A stretch of DNA of 64,000 nucleotides, taken from contig CP121336.1 in the NCBI GenBank assembly GCA_043553855.1, positions 2,418,001 to 2,482,000 of the forward strand, given 5' to 3'. Below the pieces are notes generated by a model. The model saw nothing but the letters and a program-made list of their open reading frames with translations. It did no database searches and was not told the origin of the DNA. Positions 52,442-61,382 of the stretch are shown piece by piece. A program made the translations under genes and the position numbers. The stretch is from JAUIAS01 sp030425395 (GTDB lineage Bacteria; Pseudomonadota; Alphaproteobacteria; Rhodobacterales; Rhodobacteraceae). Each line of letters starts with the position of its first letter. Position 1 is the first letter of the stretch.

Positions 52442-52939
52442 ATGAGTATGGAAACGCAGATTGGCACGCCTGCACGCGCTGGTGTGATGCCCGGCTATCT
52501 TGAGACGCTTGCCTTGCTCGAACGTCTCCACCGGCTTCTGCTTGATGTGATAAAAGACGAATTCGAACGGGTCGGCGCGCTGGAAATAAATGCCGTTCAG
52601 GCACTTTTGCTGTTCAACGTGGGCGATAACGAGGTCACGGCTGGCGAATTGAAAAGCCGCGGATATTATCAGGGCAGCAACGTCAGCTATAACCTCAAGA
52701 AGCTGGTTGAGATGGGCTATATGCACCATCAACGCTGTGAGATCGACCGAAGATCGGTGCGGGTGCGCTTGACCACCAAGGGGCGCGCGGTGCGCGATGT
52801 GGTTGCAGGGTTGTTTCTGCGCCACGCGGACGGCATGGCCGAACGCGATATTCTTGACCTCGAAACCTTGATGACCATCACCGACACCCTGCGACGGGTT
52901 GAACGGTATTGGGGCGATCAGATCAGATACATCTATTGA
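52442..52939 (+). CDS. MarR-type winged-helix regulator, LdtR-like
   Basis: 165 residues. ALLLFNVGDNEVTAGELKSRGYYQGSNVSYNLKKLVEMGYMHHQR is very like LdtR, an alphaproteobacterial MarR regulator of L,D-transpeptidase and stress genes; DRRSVRVRLTTKGRAV is the wing. CGGAGACCG precedes the ATG. Not beside an ldt gene here, so its targets are in trans. Confidence 0.85.
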   Translation: MSMETQIGTPARAGVMPGYLETLALLERLHRLLLDVIKDEFERVGALEINAVQALLLFNVGDNEVTAGELKSRGYYQGSNVSYNLKKLVEMGYMHHQRCEIDRRSVRVRLTTKGRAVRDVVAGLFLRHADGMAERDILDLETLMTITDTLRRVERYWGDQIRYIY

Positions 52940-52956
52940 TCGACCCGTGGCAAAGT

Positions 52957-53685
52957 CTAGCCCGGTTGCCGGGTGCCTGTCGGCTGTGGCCCGCTTCCAA
53001 TCGCGCGCGGAGAAACTTCGCGGACAAGCTTGCGGCGCATCGCCTCGGCATAATCGTCAAAGCCGCGCGCAACTTCGAGAAACGCGCCCGGACCGTGCAG
53101 CACTTCACCGCGATAAAAGTCCGCAAGATCAGCGTTCACCGCGCCGCCGGTGGGCTGAACCATCAGGCCATTGACGGTGACACCGGCAAACGGGAATTCG
53201 CGATAGGCCTCCCTTGGGCCAAACCCTTCGTTGTTTTGCCCGTCGCCTGCCATGTCGATGGTCTGGAACAGGCATCTCGGCCCGGTCTGCAACAGACGCG
53301 CGCCGTGCCCCAGCGCATAGCCCATCGCGGTGGGAAACTGAGTTTCGCTGCGCTGTGATCCGGCAATGGTCCGGGCTGCGGCCACCAGATCGGCGCGGGA
53401 CCGGATCAGGGTCCAGTCGAGGATAAGCGTCTGATTCCAGCGCCCGCTCCATTCATAGGCGGCAAGGGCCACCGGCATCGGAGCGGCGAGAAACGCGGCT
53501 TCCACTTCCGGGGCGATCAAGGCGGCGGCGATTCCCTTGCGTTGCAACGTGTCTTCGGCTGCATCAACCGATGAGGACACGTCCATCGCAAGCAACAAGG
53601 CGAGGCGGCATTCCACCGCTTGCGCCGGTTGCCCGGTTATCCACAGCGCGGCCGCGAGGCCCCATGCCGTCGCCCGCCGTATCAC
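52957..53685 (-). CDS. DUF1194 von Willebrand-like secreted protein
   Basis: 242 residues using the GTG at 53685, which overlaps the glyoxalase stop by 4 bp (GTGA); a GTG at 53715 is longer but has no support. Signal peptide through QPAQA, then CRLALLLAMDVSSSVD with the DxSxS MIDAS motif, and QTIDMAGDGQNN later in the vWA fold. Probably a secreted metal-binding adhesion or sensing domain; role unknown. Coupled to gloA. Confidence 0.82.
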   Translation of the reverse strand: MIRRATAWGLAAALWITGQPAQAVECRLALLLAMDVSSSVDAAEDTLQRKGIAAALIAPEVEAAFLAAPMPVALAAYEWSGRWNQTLILDWTLIRSRADLVAAARTIAGSQRSETQFPTAMGYALGHGARLLQTGPRCLFQTIDMAGDGQNNEGFGPREAYREFPFAGVTVNGLMVQPTGGAVNADLADFYRGEVLHGPGAFLEVARGFDDYAEAMRRKLVREVSPRAIGSGPQPTGTRQPG

Positions 53686-54110
53686 CAGTGGCCGGTGTTT
53701 TCCATGCTGGCCCACGGCTCTGCCGGTTCCAGCGATCCATCCGCTTGTAACAGCTCGATGGAAATATTGTCCGGGGACCGGACAAACGCCATGCGTCCGT
53801 CGCGCGGGGGGCGGTTGATGGTGACGCCGTTGTCCATCAGGTGCTGGCAGGTCTCGTAGATATTGTCGACGTGATAGGCCAGATGCCCGAAATGGCGGCT
53901 GTCCGAGGGCAGCGCGTCATCCCCATCCCAGTTATAGGTCAATTCGATCGGGCATTCGTCTTGTCCCGGCGGGGCCATGAATACCAGCGTAAAGCGGCCC
54001 TGTTCGCTGTCATAGCGGCGAATTTCCCTGAGCCCGAGGAGGGCATAGAACGCCATGGATGCGTCGAGGTCTTTGACCCTGACCATAGTGTGCACGTATT
54101 TGATCGGCAT
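53682..54110 (-). CDS. gloA: Lactoylglutathione lyase (glyoxalase I)
   Basis: 142 residues, AGGGAG before the ATG. Two betaalphabetabetabeta repeats with metal ligands H7 (YVHTMVRV), E (PIELTYNWD), H (FGHLAYHVD) and E (NISIELLQ). Converts the methylglyoxal-glutathione adduct to lactoylglutathione. The active site is complete. Stop overlaps the DUF1194 start. Confidence 0.94.
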   Translation of the reverse strand: MPIKYVHTMVRVKDLDASMAFYALLGLREIRRYDSEQGRFTLVFMAPPGQDECPIELTYNWDGDDALPSDSRHFGHLAYHVDNIYETCQHLMDNGVTINRPPRDGRMAFVRSPDNISIELLQADGSLEPAEPWASMENTGHW

Positions 54111-54167
54111 GTGTGGTCTCCCTTTTTGCTGTAGGCTAGCAGCTTCCGTCGCGACTGCCAGAGCAGA

Positions 54168-55532
54168 TCAGAATTTCGATCCGATTCCAAACGCAACAGA
54201 TAGCTCGCGTGTGTCAAACCGGCTGTCATTCGATCCCGTTCGTCCCGCCCGGAACGTGAGTTCCGGCACGAATCCGGCGTAATCGGCATCATCGAAACGC
54301 GCTGTGATCTCAGCCTGCAGCGAGGTTTCCTGCCGTCCGCCGGGCACCGCGATAAAGCCTGACATGTAATCGGGAAAATCCGCAAACCCCAGCGATACCG
54401 CGCCGGAAAGGGTCACCGGCCCCACCGGCGCGCCCAGCCCATAACCCGCCCGCAGGCTCAGCGCCTGTGAGGTGTCGTTGACAAAGGTTGCCTGCGTGTC
54501 GCGCAATCCAACCGACAGGGTCAGCCGATCGCCGTTGGCCAAAGGGCGGGCGTATTCGGCCCCAAGGCTGACCGCGCGCGCATCAAACCGGGCCGATTTC
54601 ACGCCGCTGCGGTTTTCCAATGTCAGACCCAGCGTCAGACGTGAGGTGCCTCCAACCTGCCAGCCGTGTTCGCCGCCTGTGCGCACGAATCGAAATGACG
54701 ACGTGCCGCCATACGCCGCCTGACCGACGGCAAGGCTCAGGTTCGCGATTCCGCCGGGCACCGTGGCAAACCCGTGCTGGATCGATAATTCGCCAAAATC
54801 GGCGGAAAAATCGCGATTTCTTGCGGTTGGGGCCTGCGCCTTGGCGCTATCGCTCAGCGCCACGCGCCGCGTGTACAGCCGCGCGCCCAGGGCGGTGAGC
54901 GACGTGTCACTGGACGACATGCGGTAGCGCGCATTGAAATCAAGCGATCCAACCGTGCCCGACAGCGCCTGCGCGGCCCCCGACAAGGCCCCCGTCACCG
55001 GCACGCCGTCGATCACCTGAAAGGCGGTTTCACTGCCATTGTTGACATTGCTCGATGGCCGAAGGCTCGCGTCAAGATGCAGGCTGAGCGGGTTCAGGCG
55101 GCGCAGCGCGCGGAAATCGGCAGCAATTGCGGCCTTGGCGGCCTCGGGGGCATGGATGGCGGTGCGACGGAGCCATAGCTGAGCCAGACCGGGGCGATCC
55201 GCGGCAATGGCCGTGCGCGCGGCAAGCTGACCCATCACAAAACGATCAGGCCCCGGCGCGGCCAGTCCAAAGGCCCGTGCTGCGGATTTGCGCGCGGCGT
55301 CGTGATCCCCGGTCATTTGCTGGGCCCGGGCAAGGATGGCATGGGGGTAGGCCGCGCGTGGATCAGACAAGATCAGGCCATTGGCCATGTCGATGGCAAG
55401 CCGGGGGTTCCCGTCACGCAGCGCGTGAACCGCAAGGCCGCGCGCCTGAGGCAATGTCAGGACGGTCTCCTGGGCCAGTCCCGTGCTCGCAATCGTCGTG
55501 GCGAGCAAGATCGCGCACAGCGCCGCGCGCAT
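54168..55532 (-). CDS. Slam-family surface lipoprotein assembly modifier
   Basis: 454 residues from the ATG at 55532. Signal peptide MRAALCAILLATTIASTGLA, an alpha-helical TPR-like domain (about 25-160, LPQARGLAVHALRDGNPRLAIDMANGLILSDPRAA) and a 14-strand-like beta-barrel (about 170-454) ending SVAFGIGSKF, with the C-terminal F of outer-membrane proteins. This is the Slam (DUF560) arrangement, which translocates surface lipoproteins such as TbpB and fHbp across the outer membrane in Neisseria. It starts 4 bp after the lipoprotein stop, so the upstream lipoprotein is the likely cargo. Confidence 0.82.
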   Translation of the reverse strand: MRAALCAILLATTIASTGLAQETVLTLPQARGLAVHALRDGNPRLAIDMANGLILSDPRAAYPHAILARAQQMTGDHDAARKSAARAFGLAAPGPDRFVMGQLAARTAIAADRPGLAQLWLRRTAIHAPEAAKAAIAADFRALRRLNPLSLHLDASLRPSSNVNNGSETAFQVIDGVPVTGALSGAAQALSGTVGSLDFNARYRMSSSDTSLTALGARLYTRRVALSDSAKAQAPTARNRDFSADFGELSIQHGFATVPGGIANLSLAVGQAAYGGTSSFRFVRTGGEHGWQVGGTSRLTLGLTLENRSGVKSARFDARAVSLGAEYARPLANGDRLTLSVGLRDTQATFVNDTSQALSLRAGYGLGAPVGPVTLSGAVSLGFADFPDYMSGFIAVPGGRQETSLQAEITARFDDADYAGFVPELTFRAGRTGSNDSRFDTRELSVAFGIGSKF

Positions 55533-55536
55533 GGCG

Positions 55537-56427
55537 TCAGGGAACGGGCTGCGTGCAGACCGCGCTGGCCGTCGGTGTGCCACATTTGCCAAGGACAAAG
55601 ATGCCGGTTTCCTTTTCGCTTTGCGTCGCCGCGATGTGGTCGGTGGCGTTCAGAGCTCCGGCGACTGCGCTGGAATCGGTGCCGCCAAAGACACCGGCAT
55701 AGTCACCCTTGTCGGTGTTGCCCTGATGCACGTTGCCGCTGAACGTGCCGGACCCGTCGATTGCGGTTTCACGAAGCTCGAGATTTTCAAGCGCGGTTCC
55801 GGGGGAGTCCACGAAGACCCGGTTATAGATCAGGCCACTAACCTTGTTGTCGACGAAATCCGCTGTGACAAAGGCATCGCCGGTGACTTCGGCCGCTTCG
55901 GTCGGTTGGATATCCACCGCGGTTCCTGCGGCAACCGCCAACAGATCGCCGCCGTCGCCCGCCCCGTTCAGAAGGCCGATATAGTGGCCCGCGTATTTAA
56001 CCAGCCCTGCGTCGGGCGGATCATAGCTGGAACGGGCCATGCGCGAGCCCTGAACCACCTCCCCGAGGTGAGGGCCGCTGCCCAGTACCGCCGCGCTGGT
56101 CCCGTCGATTTCCAGAACATAGGCGGTGACGTGCCGGTTCAGCGATCCATCCTGTGCGGTAAAGGCCAGATATCCGTTACGGTCCATTGCCGGCCGCCTG
56201 CGATAGGTCGCTTCGAATGGTGTATCATCAAGGCTGATACCGCGCACCACCAATGTCTGGGTCGTGGCGTCGAACGTATAGCTCGTCAGGCTCCCGGTAA
56301 CTGTGTCGGGGATCGTGGTGGTTGTTGTCGTGCCATCCGTTGTGGTGGTGGCCCCACCAAAAGGAGAGCCATCGCCACATCCAACAAGCGCAAGCGCCGC
56401 GAGGGCGCTTAGCCAATACTGCCTCAT
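55537..56427 (-). CDS. TbpB/fHbp-like surface lipoprotein
   Basis: 296 residues. Lipobox LVGC with lipidated C17, then a Thr-rich tether (GGATTTTDGTTTTTTIPDT) and an all-beta body. The C-terminal GDYAGVFGGTDSSAVAGALNATD resembles the closing motif of transferrin-binding-protein-B-like beta-barrel handles (GxFxGxxAxExxG). GAGG 8-9 bp before the ATG at 56427. Paired with the Slam gene downstream, so it is probably exposed on the cell surface; ligand unknown (haem, metal-protein or host factor candidates). Confidence 0.75.
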   Translation of the reverse strand: MRQYWLSALAALALVGCGDGSPFGGATTTTDGTTTTTTIPDTVTGSLTSYTFDATTQTLVVRGISLDDTPFEATYRRRPAMDRNGYLAFTAQDGSLNRHVTAYVLEIDGTSAAVLGSGPHLGEVVQGSRMARSSYDPPDAGLVKYAGHYIGLLNGAGDGGDLLAVAAGTAVDIQPTEAAEVTGDAFVTADFVDNKVSGLIYNRVFVDSPGTALENLELRETAIDGSGTFSGNVHQGNTDKGDYAGVFGGTDSSAVAGALNATDHIAATQSEKETGIFVLGKCGTPTASAVCTQPVP

Positions 56428-56729
56428 TTGCCTCAACCTCGTTGATCGGGTTTTTTATAAGAATCCGCAGGTTACGCGCAAAAGTCAATGTAAACCTGAT
56501 GCGCTGGTTCTCCCTGCGCGTGAAAAAGTGGTTAAAAAGTAACCCGTATCTTGCGTCCTATTCCGGCCCGATCCCAACATTTTGTCGCCCGCCGCTAACC
56601 ATGCGTGGCCCGTCCCGAATTGGGGCATAGGCGGCGGGTCCGCTTGACTTTCCTCAGGCGATGTCTTGTGGTCTGCGCGTGATCCGGCAGGATCTGACGG
56701 CGGACACAGGCCAAGATTTGGGGGGCACA
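56428..56729. other. Divergent intergenic region (lipoprotein-slam / thyA)
   Basis: Contains AT-rich tracts close to the lipoprotein gene (GGTTAAAAAGTAAC) and a separated inverted pair CCCGCCGC (56588)/GCGGCGGG (56631). Promoters for both units probably lie here. I cannot identify a Fur box with confidence. Confidence 0.4.
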
Positions 56730-57563
56730 GTGCAGCAATATCACGACGCGTTGAGAACCGTGCTGGAGCAGGGTGAGGAATCGACAGACCGCACCGGGAC
56801 CGGAACCATTTCCTATTTCGGCATGCAGTCGCGGTATCGGCTGTCTGATGGTTTTCCTCTTGTCACCACCAAGAAACTGCACCTGCGGTCGATCGTGCAC
56901 GAGCTTTTGTGGTTTCTCGCCGGTGATACCAATATCGGGTATCTCAAGGAAAACGGGGTGAGCATCTGGGATGAATGGGCCGATGAAAACGGCGACCTTG
57001 GCCCTGTCTATGGCAGCCAGTGGCGCAACTTTCCGACCATGATCCCGACCGATGCGGAACAAGATGGTGCCCCGTTGTTTCTTGGCGCTGGTGTCGATCA
57101 GATCAGCCAACTTGTCGATATGATCCGCACCAGCCCTGACAGCCGACGTATGATCGTATCCGCATGGAATCCGGGTGATGTGCCCCGGATGGCGCTGCCG
57201 CCTTGCCACACGCTGTGGCAGGTGCGGGTGATCAAGGGCAAGATGCACCTCCAGCTTTATCAACGCTCGGCGGACATGTTTCTGGGCGTGCCGTTCAATA
57301 TCGCGTCTTATGCGCTGTTGCTGGCGATGCTGGCCCATGTGACAGGGTACGAGGCAGGGGATTTTGTGCACACAATCGGGGATGCACATATCTATTCCAA
57401 CCATCTCGATCAGGTGACGCTGCAACTTGGACGCACGCCCAAGCCGTTGCCCACACTCAATATTCGCAGGAAGGTCCCGTCGATTTTTGATTTTACCTAT
57501 GATGATTTCGAATTCGCCGGATATGATCCCGATCCGGCCATTCGTGCGCCTGTGGCGGTCTGA
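56730..57563 (+). CDS. thyA: Thymidylate synthase
   Basis: 277 residues from the GTG at 56730 with GGGGGG upstream; family members begin QQYHDALRTVLEQG, so the extra 23 residues from the ATG at 56661 are unlikely. DRTGTGTISYFG, ALPPCHTLWQ with the catalytic Cys, QRSADMFLGVPFNIASYALL and HIYSNHLDQ are diagnostic. Methylates dUMP with methylene-tetrahydrofolate, releasing dihydrofolate that the next gene recycles 3 bp downstream. Confidence 0.96.
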   Translation: MQQYHDALRTVLEQGEESTDRTGTGTISYFGMQSRYRLSDGFPLVTTKKLHLRSIVHELLWFLAGDTNIGYLKENGVSIWDEWADENGDLGPVYGSQWRNFPTMIPTDAEQDGAPLFLGAGVDQISQLVDMIRTSPDSRRMIVSAWNPGDVPRMALPPCHTLWQVRVIKGKMHLQLYQRSADMFLGVPFNIASYALLLAMLAHVTGYEAGDFVHTIGDAHIYSNHLDQVTLQLGRTPKPLPTLNIRRKVPSIFDFTYDDFEFAGYDPDPAIRAPVAV

Positions 57564-57566
57564 ACG

Positions 57567-58049
57567 ATGATTTCCCTGATCGTCGCCCGTGCCCGAAACG
57601 GGGCTATTGGCCGCAATGGCACAATCCCTTGGGACGTGCCGGAGGATCTGAAATTCTTTCAGCGCGAAACCCTTGGCGGTGCCATCATCATGGGGCGCAA
57701 CACATGGGACAGCCTGCCGTTCAAGCCCTTGCCACGGCGATTGAATATCGTGGTGTCATCGCGCGGGGTCGACGCCGACAACGTGGTGCCCGACATTGCG
57801 TCAGCGGTAGATTTGGCGCGCGGGCAGGGATACGGGCGCATTTACGGGATTGGCGGCGCAGCTATCTATGGCGGGATGATCGGACTGGCGCACAGGTTGC
57901 TGATCTCGGAGGTGGCGCTGGATGTGCCGGATGCCGATACGTTCTTTCCCGATTTCGATACAGACGGTTGGGTGCGCGGCGTGTCGCTGCCCTTGCGTGC
58001 AGATGGCCCTGTCTGCACAGTTCACGAATACCTGCGCGCGTCGGGTTAG
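57567..58049 (+). CDS. folA: Dihydrofolate reductase
   Basis: 160 residues. ISLIVARARNGAIGRNGTIPWDVPEDLKFF contains the Trp loop and the substrate Asp; GGAIIMGRNTWDSL and YGIGGAAIYGGMI bind NADPH. Reduces the dihydrofolate produced by ThyA. The pair forms one operon. Confidence 0.96.
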   Translation: MISLIVARARNGAIGRNGTIPWDVPEDLKFFQRETLGGAIIMGRNTWDSLPFKPLPRRLNIVVSSRGVDADNVVPDIASAVDLARGQGYGRIYGIGGAAIYGGMIGLAHRLLISEVALDVPDADTFFPDFDTDGWVRGVSLPLRADGPVCTVHEYLRASG

Positions 58050-58097
58050 TGGCGGGCGGCCTTGCCCGCGTTAAACAATGGTTGGGGAGATGCTGAA

Positions 58098-59309
58098 ATG
58101 ACAGACGCCAAGACCGTGGCCACGTTTGACCTCGCCCATCCGCCTGCGGGCTTCGTTGATGATCCGTTTCCATATTATGACGCCTTGCTGGCGCATGCGC
58201 CGGTCCTGCGACAGCCGGATGGTTCGGTGCTCCTGAGCCGTCATTCGGATCTGGATGCGGTCTATAAGGATACGACCCGCTATATCTCGGACAAGAAGGT
58301 CGCCTTCGCGCCCAAGTTTGGCGTGGGAACGCCATTGTTTGAACATCACACCACAAGCCTGGTGTTCAATGATCCGCCCCTGCACACGCGAGTGCGGCGC
58401 ATCATGACGTCGGCCCTGACGCCGCGCGCAATTCAGAGGATGGAGCCGGGGCTGATTGAAACCGTGGATTACCTTTTGGACCAGATGGAGGGCACCTGCG
58501 ATCTGATCGAAGATTTCGCGTCATCCATTCCGATCCAGATTATCGGTAATCTTCTGGATGTTCCTTTGGAGGAACGCGGTCCCTTGCGGGATTGGTCTCT
58601 GGCCATTCTGGGTGCCTTGGAACCCAGCCTGACCGAAAAGCAACTGTCTGACGGGCATCGCGCAGTGTCTGAATTCAAGGAATATCTCAGCGATCTGATC
58701 GCCCGTCGCCGGGCCGCGCCGGGGGACCCGGAGACAGATGTTCTGACCCGGCTGATCAACGGCGATGGCGATGGCACGCTCAGCGAGATCGAGTTGATCC
58801 AGAATTGTATCTTCATTCTGAACGCTGGCCACGAAACCACCACCAACCTGATTGGAAACGGGCTTGCCTTGCTGAACGATTACCCGCAGGCCCGCGCCGA
58901 TCTGATCGCGGACCCGTCGCTGATCTCTTCGGCGGTGGAAGAATTTCTGAGGTTTCGTTCGCCCAACCAACTGGGCAATCGGGAAACCACTCAAGACGTC
59001 GAAATCGGGGGCGTTCACATTCCGGCAGACACCAATCTGCATCTGGTTATCGGTGCGGCCAACCGTGATCCGGCGGTGTTTGATGCCCCCGCCGAATTGA
59101 ACATCCGCCGCCGCCCGAACCGTCACCTTGCTTTTGCGGGCGGGCCGCATGTCTGCGTCGGCCTGACGCTGGCGCGGCTGGAGGGGCGCATCGCGATTGG
59201 CCGCTTCCTTGATCGTTATCCCGACTACCGGATATCAGAAGGGCGTGTTGGTGGCGGCAGATTGCGGTTTCGCGGTTACGCTTGCCTGCCGACAGAGCTT
59301 GCCCCATAG
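58098..59309 (+). CDS. Cytochrome P450
   Basis: 403 residues from the ATG at 58098 behind GGGGAGATG. Class I bacterial P450: I-helix AGHETTTNLIG (proton relay), ExxR as E282-F-L-R285, and haem loop FAGGPHVCVG with axial C353. Soluble; needs a ferredoxin and reductase that are not adjacent. Substrate unknown. A 36-bp start extension overlaps nothing functional. Confidence 0.93.
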   Translation: MTDAKTVATFDLAHPPAGFVDDPFPYYDALLAHAPVLRQPDGSVLLSRHSDLDAVYKDTTRYISDKKVAFAPKFGVGTPLFEHHTTSLVFNDPPLHTRVRRIMTSALTPRAIQRMEPGLIETVDYLLDQMEGTCDLIEDFASSIPIQIIGNLLDVPLEERGPLRDWSLAILGALEPSLTEKQLSDGHRAVSEFKEYLSDLIARRRAAPGDPETDVLTRLINGDGDGTLSEIELIQNCIFILNAGHETTTNLIGNGLALLNDYPQARADLIADPSLISSAVEEFLRFRSPNQLGNRETTQDVEIGGVHIPADTNLHLVIGAANRDPAVFDAPAELNIRRRPNRHLAFAGGPHVCVGLTLARLEGRIAIGRFLDRYPDYRISEGRVGGGRLRFRGYACLPTELAP

Positions 59310-59397
59310 ATATGTTACGGAAAAAGCTGGACAAACAGTGCGCCAGAATTTCAGATGGGTCCAATACCGGGATCCAGAGAGCATCAGGAGGATCGCA

Positions 59398-59667
59398 ATG
59401 CGACCGCACTATCTTATCGGGCTTGGGCTGGCGGCCCTGATGGCCCTGCCTGCGTCGGCGGCTCCGCGCGTCTACGCATATTCATCCAGCGCCAACTATT
59501 GCCCCAATGGTCTGCAACCAATCACCCTGAATGGCGTGATTTGTTGTGGACAACCCAATCAGGCGATGTCCTACCAGCAGGCCATGGCGCATCCCGTCAC
59601 GCGGCAGCGTGCGCGCCCCGCACCTGTGCGGCAGGACTGCCCCATCGGCCAAAAAGGTTGTCGCTGA
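59398..59667 (+). CDS. Small secreted cysteine-containing protein
   Basis: 89 residues with AGGAGG 6 bp before the ATG. Signal peptide MRPHYLIGLGLAALMALPASA, mature part SSANYCPNGLQPITLNGVICCGQPNQ with Cys residues in a CC pair and a basic tail ending RQDCPIGQKGCR. Predicted exported with two disulfides. No family recognised. It follows the P450 by 88 bp on the same strand, possibly separate. Confidence 0.7.
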   Translation: MRPHYLIGLGLAALMALPASAAPRVYAYSSSANYCPNGLQPITLNGVICCGQPNQAMSYQQAMAHPVTRQRARPAPVRQDCPIGQKGCR

Positions 59668-59688
59668 TGTCGCGGCCGGACAGGCGCG

Positions 59689-59895
59689 TCAAAGCGCTTT
59701 GAGGTTGCCTGCCATTTTGCGCCCATCACGGCCGTCGAGCAGTTCGAATTCCACCTTCTGATTGTCGGCCAGCCCGGACAGGCCCGAGCGTTCGACCGCC
59801 GAGATATGCACAAACACGTCATTCCCGCCACCGTCCGGCGCGATAAAGCCAAAGCCTTTTGTTGCGTTAAACCATTTCACTGTGCCGGTGGGCAT
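59689..59895 (-). CDS. cspA: Cold-shock domain protein
   Basis: 68 residues from the ATG at 59895 behind GGAGA. GTVKWFNATKGFGFIAPDGGGNDVFVH is RNP1/RNP2 of the cold-shock fold; binds single-stranded RNA/DNA as a chaperone. A 28-residue upstream frame is leader sequence. The 5' leader of about 100 nt may carry the usual temperature-sensing control. Confidence 0.95.
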   Translation of the reverse strand: MPTGTVKWFNATKGFGFIAPDGGGNDVFVHISAVERSGLSGLADNQKVEFELLDGRDGRKMAGNLKAL

Positions 59896-60068
59896 GGCGA
59901 TTTCTCCTTGTCTCTTGCGCCGTCCCGCAGCGCGCGGCATGCCGGGGCCGTACCGCCGGGCACAGACGACATGGGACAAAGGATTGCATCCGGTCGGGAA
60001 AAATCAAGAAAAACTGGAATGATCGCGCCCGTTCCTAGCAAATTTGAGGGCGAGCTAAAGGGGATGTG

Positions 60069-60410
60069 ATGACCGAACAGATTACGATTTTTGGGCTGAA
60101 AAATTGCGATACTTGCCGTAAGGCGCTGAAATCACTTGGTAATGCAGGTATTGAGGGCGCATTGATCGATGTCCGCGAGGTGCCTTTGCCAGACGATTTG
60201 CTGGATCAAGCGCTTGCCCAGTTTTCCGGCGCTTTGCTCAATACCCGGTCAACCACGTGGCGGGGGCTGGACGACGACGCCCGTGCCGGGGCACCGCGTG
60301 ATCTGCTGCGCGCGTATCCGGCATTGATGAAACGGCCTCTGATACGCGATGGGCAGGGGGCGCTTTTTCTTGGCTGGACGGCCCAGACGCAGGCGGCCCT
60401 TGGTATCTGA
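60069..60410 (+). CDS. ArsC/Spx/YffB-family protein
   Basis: 113 residues. FGLKNCDTCRKALKSLGNAG has the CxxC of the thioredoxin-fold ArsC/Spx/YffB group, TRSTTWRGL and LMKRPLI complete the YffB-like subgroup. YffB-like proteins are not proven arsenate reductases; likely a small redox or glutathione-linked protein. Precedes a membrane protein by 44 bp. Confidence 0.86.
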   Translation: MTEQITIFGLKNCDTCRKALKSLGNAGIEGALIDVREVPLPDDLLDQALAQFSGALLNTRSTTWRGLDDDARAGAPRDLLRAYPALMKRPLIRDGQGALFLGWTAQTQAALGI

Positions 60411-60454
60411 GGGGCAAGCCCTTAAATACTCCCCGCACTCAAACGGAGATCATC

Positions 60455-60823
60455 ATGCGCAACGCAGCCCTTGTTCTGGGAATTATTGCCGGTCTGGTGG
60501 GGATGGTCGTGGGCTTTTTCAGCTACGGCTATACCGCGTTTATTGACCAATATGGCGAAATCAAGGGTATGGCCGAACAGGTCGCCAATGTGGAGCTGAT
60601 CCGGGTGGCGTCGATCCTGTCGCCGTTGCTTGCCATTGCCGGGGGGGCGATGGCGCGTGCGCGCGCGCTTTGGGGTGGGGCTCTCTTGCTGCTGTCCTGC
60701 GCCGGAATGTATTACGCCTTTGGTTTCAACGTCTTTACCATGTTCCCCATCGCCTTTGCCGGGGTGGCCGGGGTGCTGGCCATTGCCGCAGGAAAACCCG
60801 ATGAACCAAAGGCGCATTTCTGA
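60455..60823 (+). CDS. Small membrane protein
   Basis: 122 residues, CGGAG before the ATG. Four predicted transmembrane helices (NAALVLGIIAGLVGMVVGFFSYG; ASILSPLLAIAGGAMA; GALLLLSCAGMYYAFG; FPIAFAGVAGVLAIAAG) and a short charged tail. No family recognised. Converges with the bufferin operon's DoxX gene with 1 bp between stops. Confidence 0.7.
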   Translation: MRNAALVLGIIAGLVGMVVGFFSYGYTAFIDQYGEIKGMAEQVANVELIRVASILSPLLAIAGGAMARARALWGGALLLLSCAGMYYAFGFNVFTMFPIAFAGVAGVLAIAAGKPDEPKAHF

Positions 60824-60824
60824 A

Positions 60825-61382
60825 TCAACGCGTGGTCGGCCCGAATAGCACCCGATCGAGGGACAACGGACCGGCCCCCTTGAAAATAGGCACCGCCAAA
60901 AGGATCAGCCACAGCGACCGCTGATCAAGGATCAGCGAGGCCGCGTCGCGGTCGAACCACGCCCCCAGAACCGCCGGATCACCGATGGATCCGTGGCCGT
61001 AAAGATCGGTCAGCGATTGAACCACCACAAATCCGATCATCCCCAGCGATGCCAACCGGGTGAACAACCCGATTATGATCAGCGCCGGCAGAATGAATTC
61101 GGCCCAAGTTCCCGCGACCACAACCGCCCAGTGAAACACACCCAATTGCGAGGTGTCATAGCCGGCCGCTTCCATCGCGCGGGGAAATATCTGGGCATAG
61201 GCCCCGACAGACGGTTGCACGAGACCTAGGACGCCATCGCCCAGCTTGGTCAGCGCCGAAGACCAGAAATACCCTGCCAGCGTCGCCGCAAAGATCAGCC
61301 GCGCGAGCGTCGGCAAAAGCAGATCGCCGCCCCGGTCAAGCGTTGGGGCAATTCGGGATTGCAGGGTGTCGATCATGGTCAT
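60825..61382 (-). CDS. DoxX family membrane protein
   Basis: 185 residues, four hydrophobic helices. LPTLARLIFAATLAGYFWSSALTKLGDG and GTWAEFILPALIIIGLFTRLASLGMI fit DoxX. As the last gene of a DUF2282-DUF692-DUF2063 operon, DoxX relatives (HvfD-like) are a frequent fourth partner, perhaps supplying electrons or exporting the product. 4-bp ATGA overlap with the DUF2063 gene. Confidence 0.88.
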   Translation of the reverse strand: MTMIDTLQSRIAPTLDRGGDLLLPTLARLIFAATLAGYFWSSALTKLGDGVLGLVQPSVGAYAQIFPRAMEAAGYDTSQLGVFHWAVVVAGTWAEFILPALIIIGLFTRLASLGMIGFVVVQSLTDLYGHGSIGDPAVLGAWFDRDAASLILDQRSLWLILLAVPIFKGAGPLSLDRVLFGPTTR

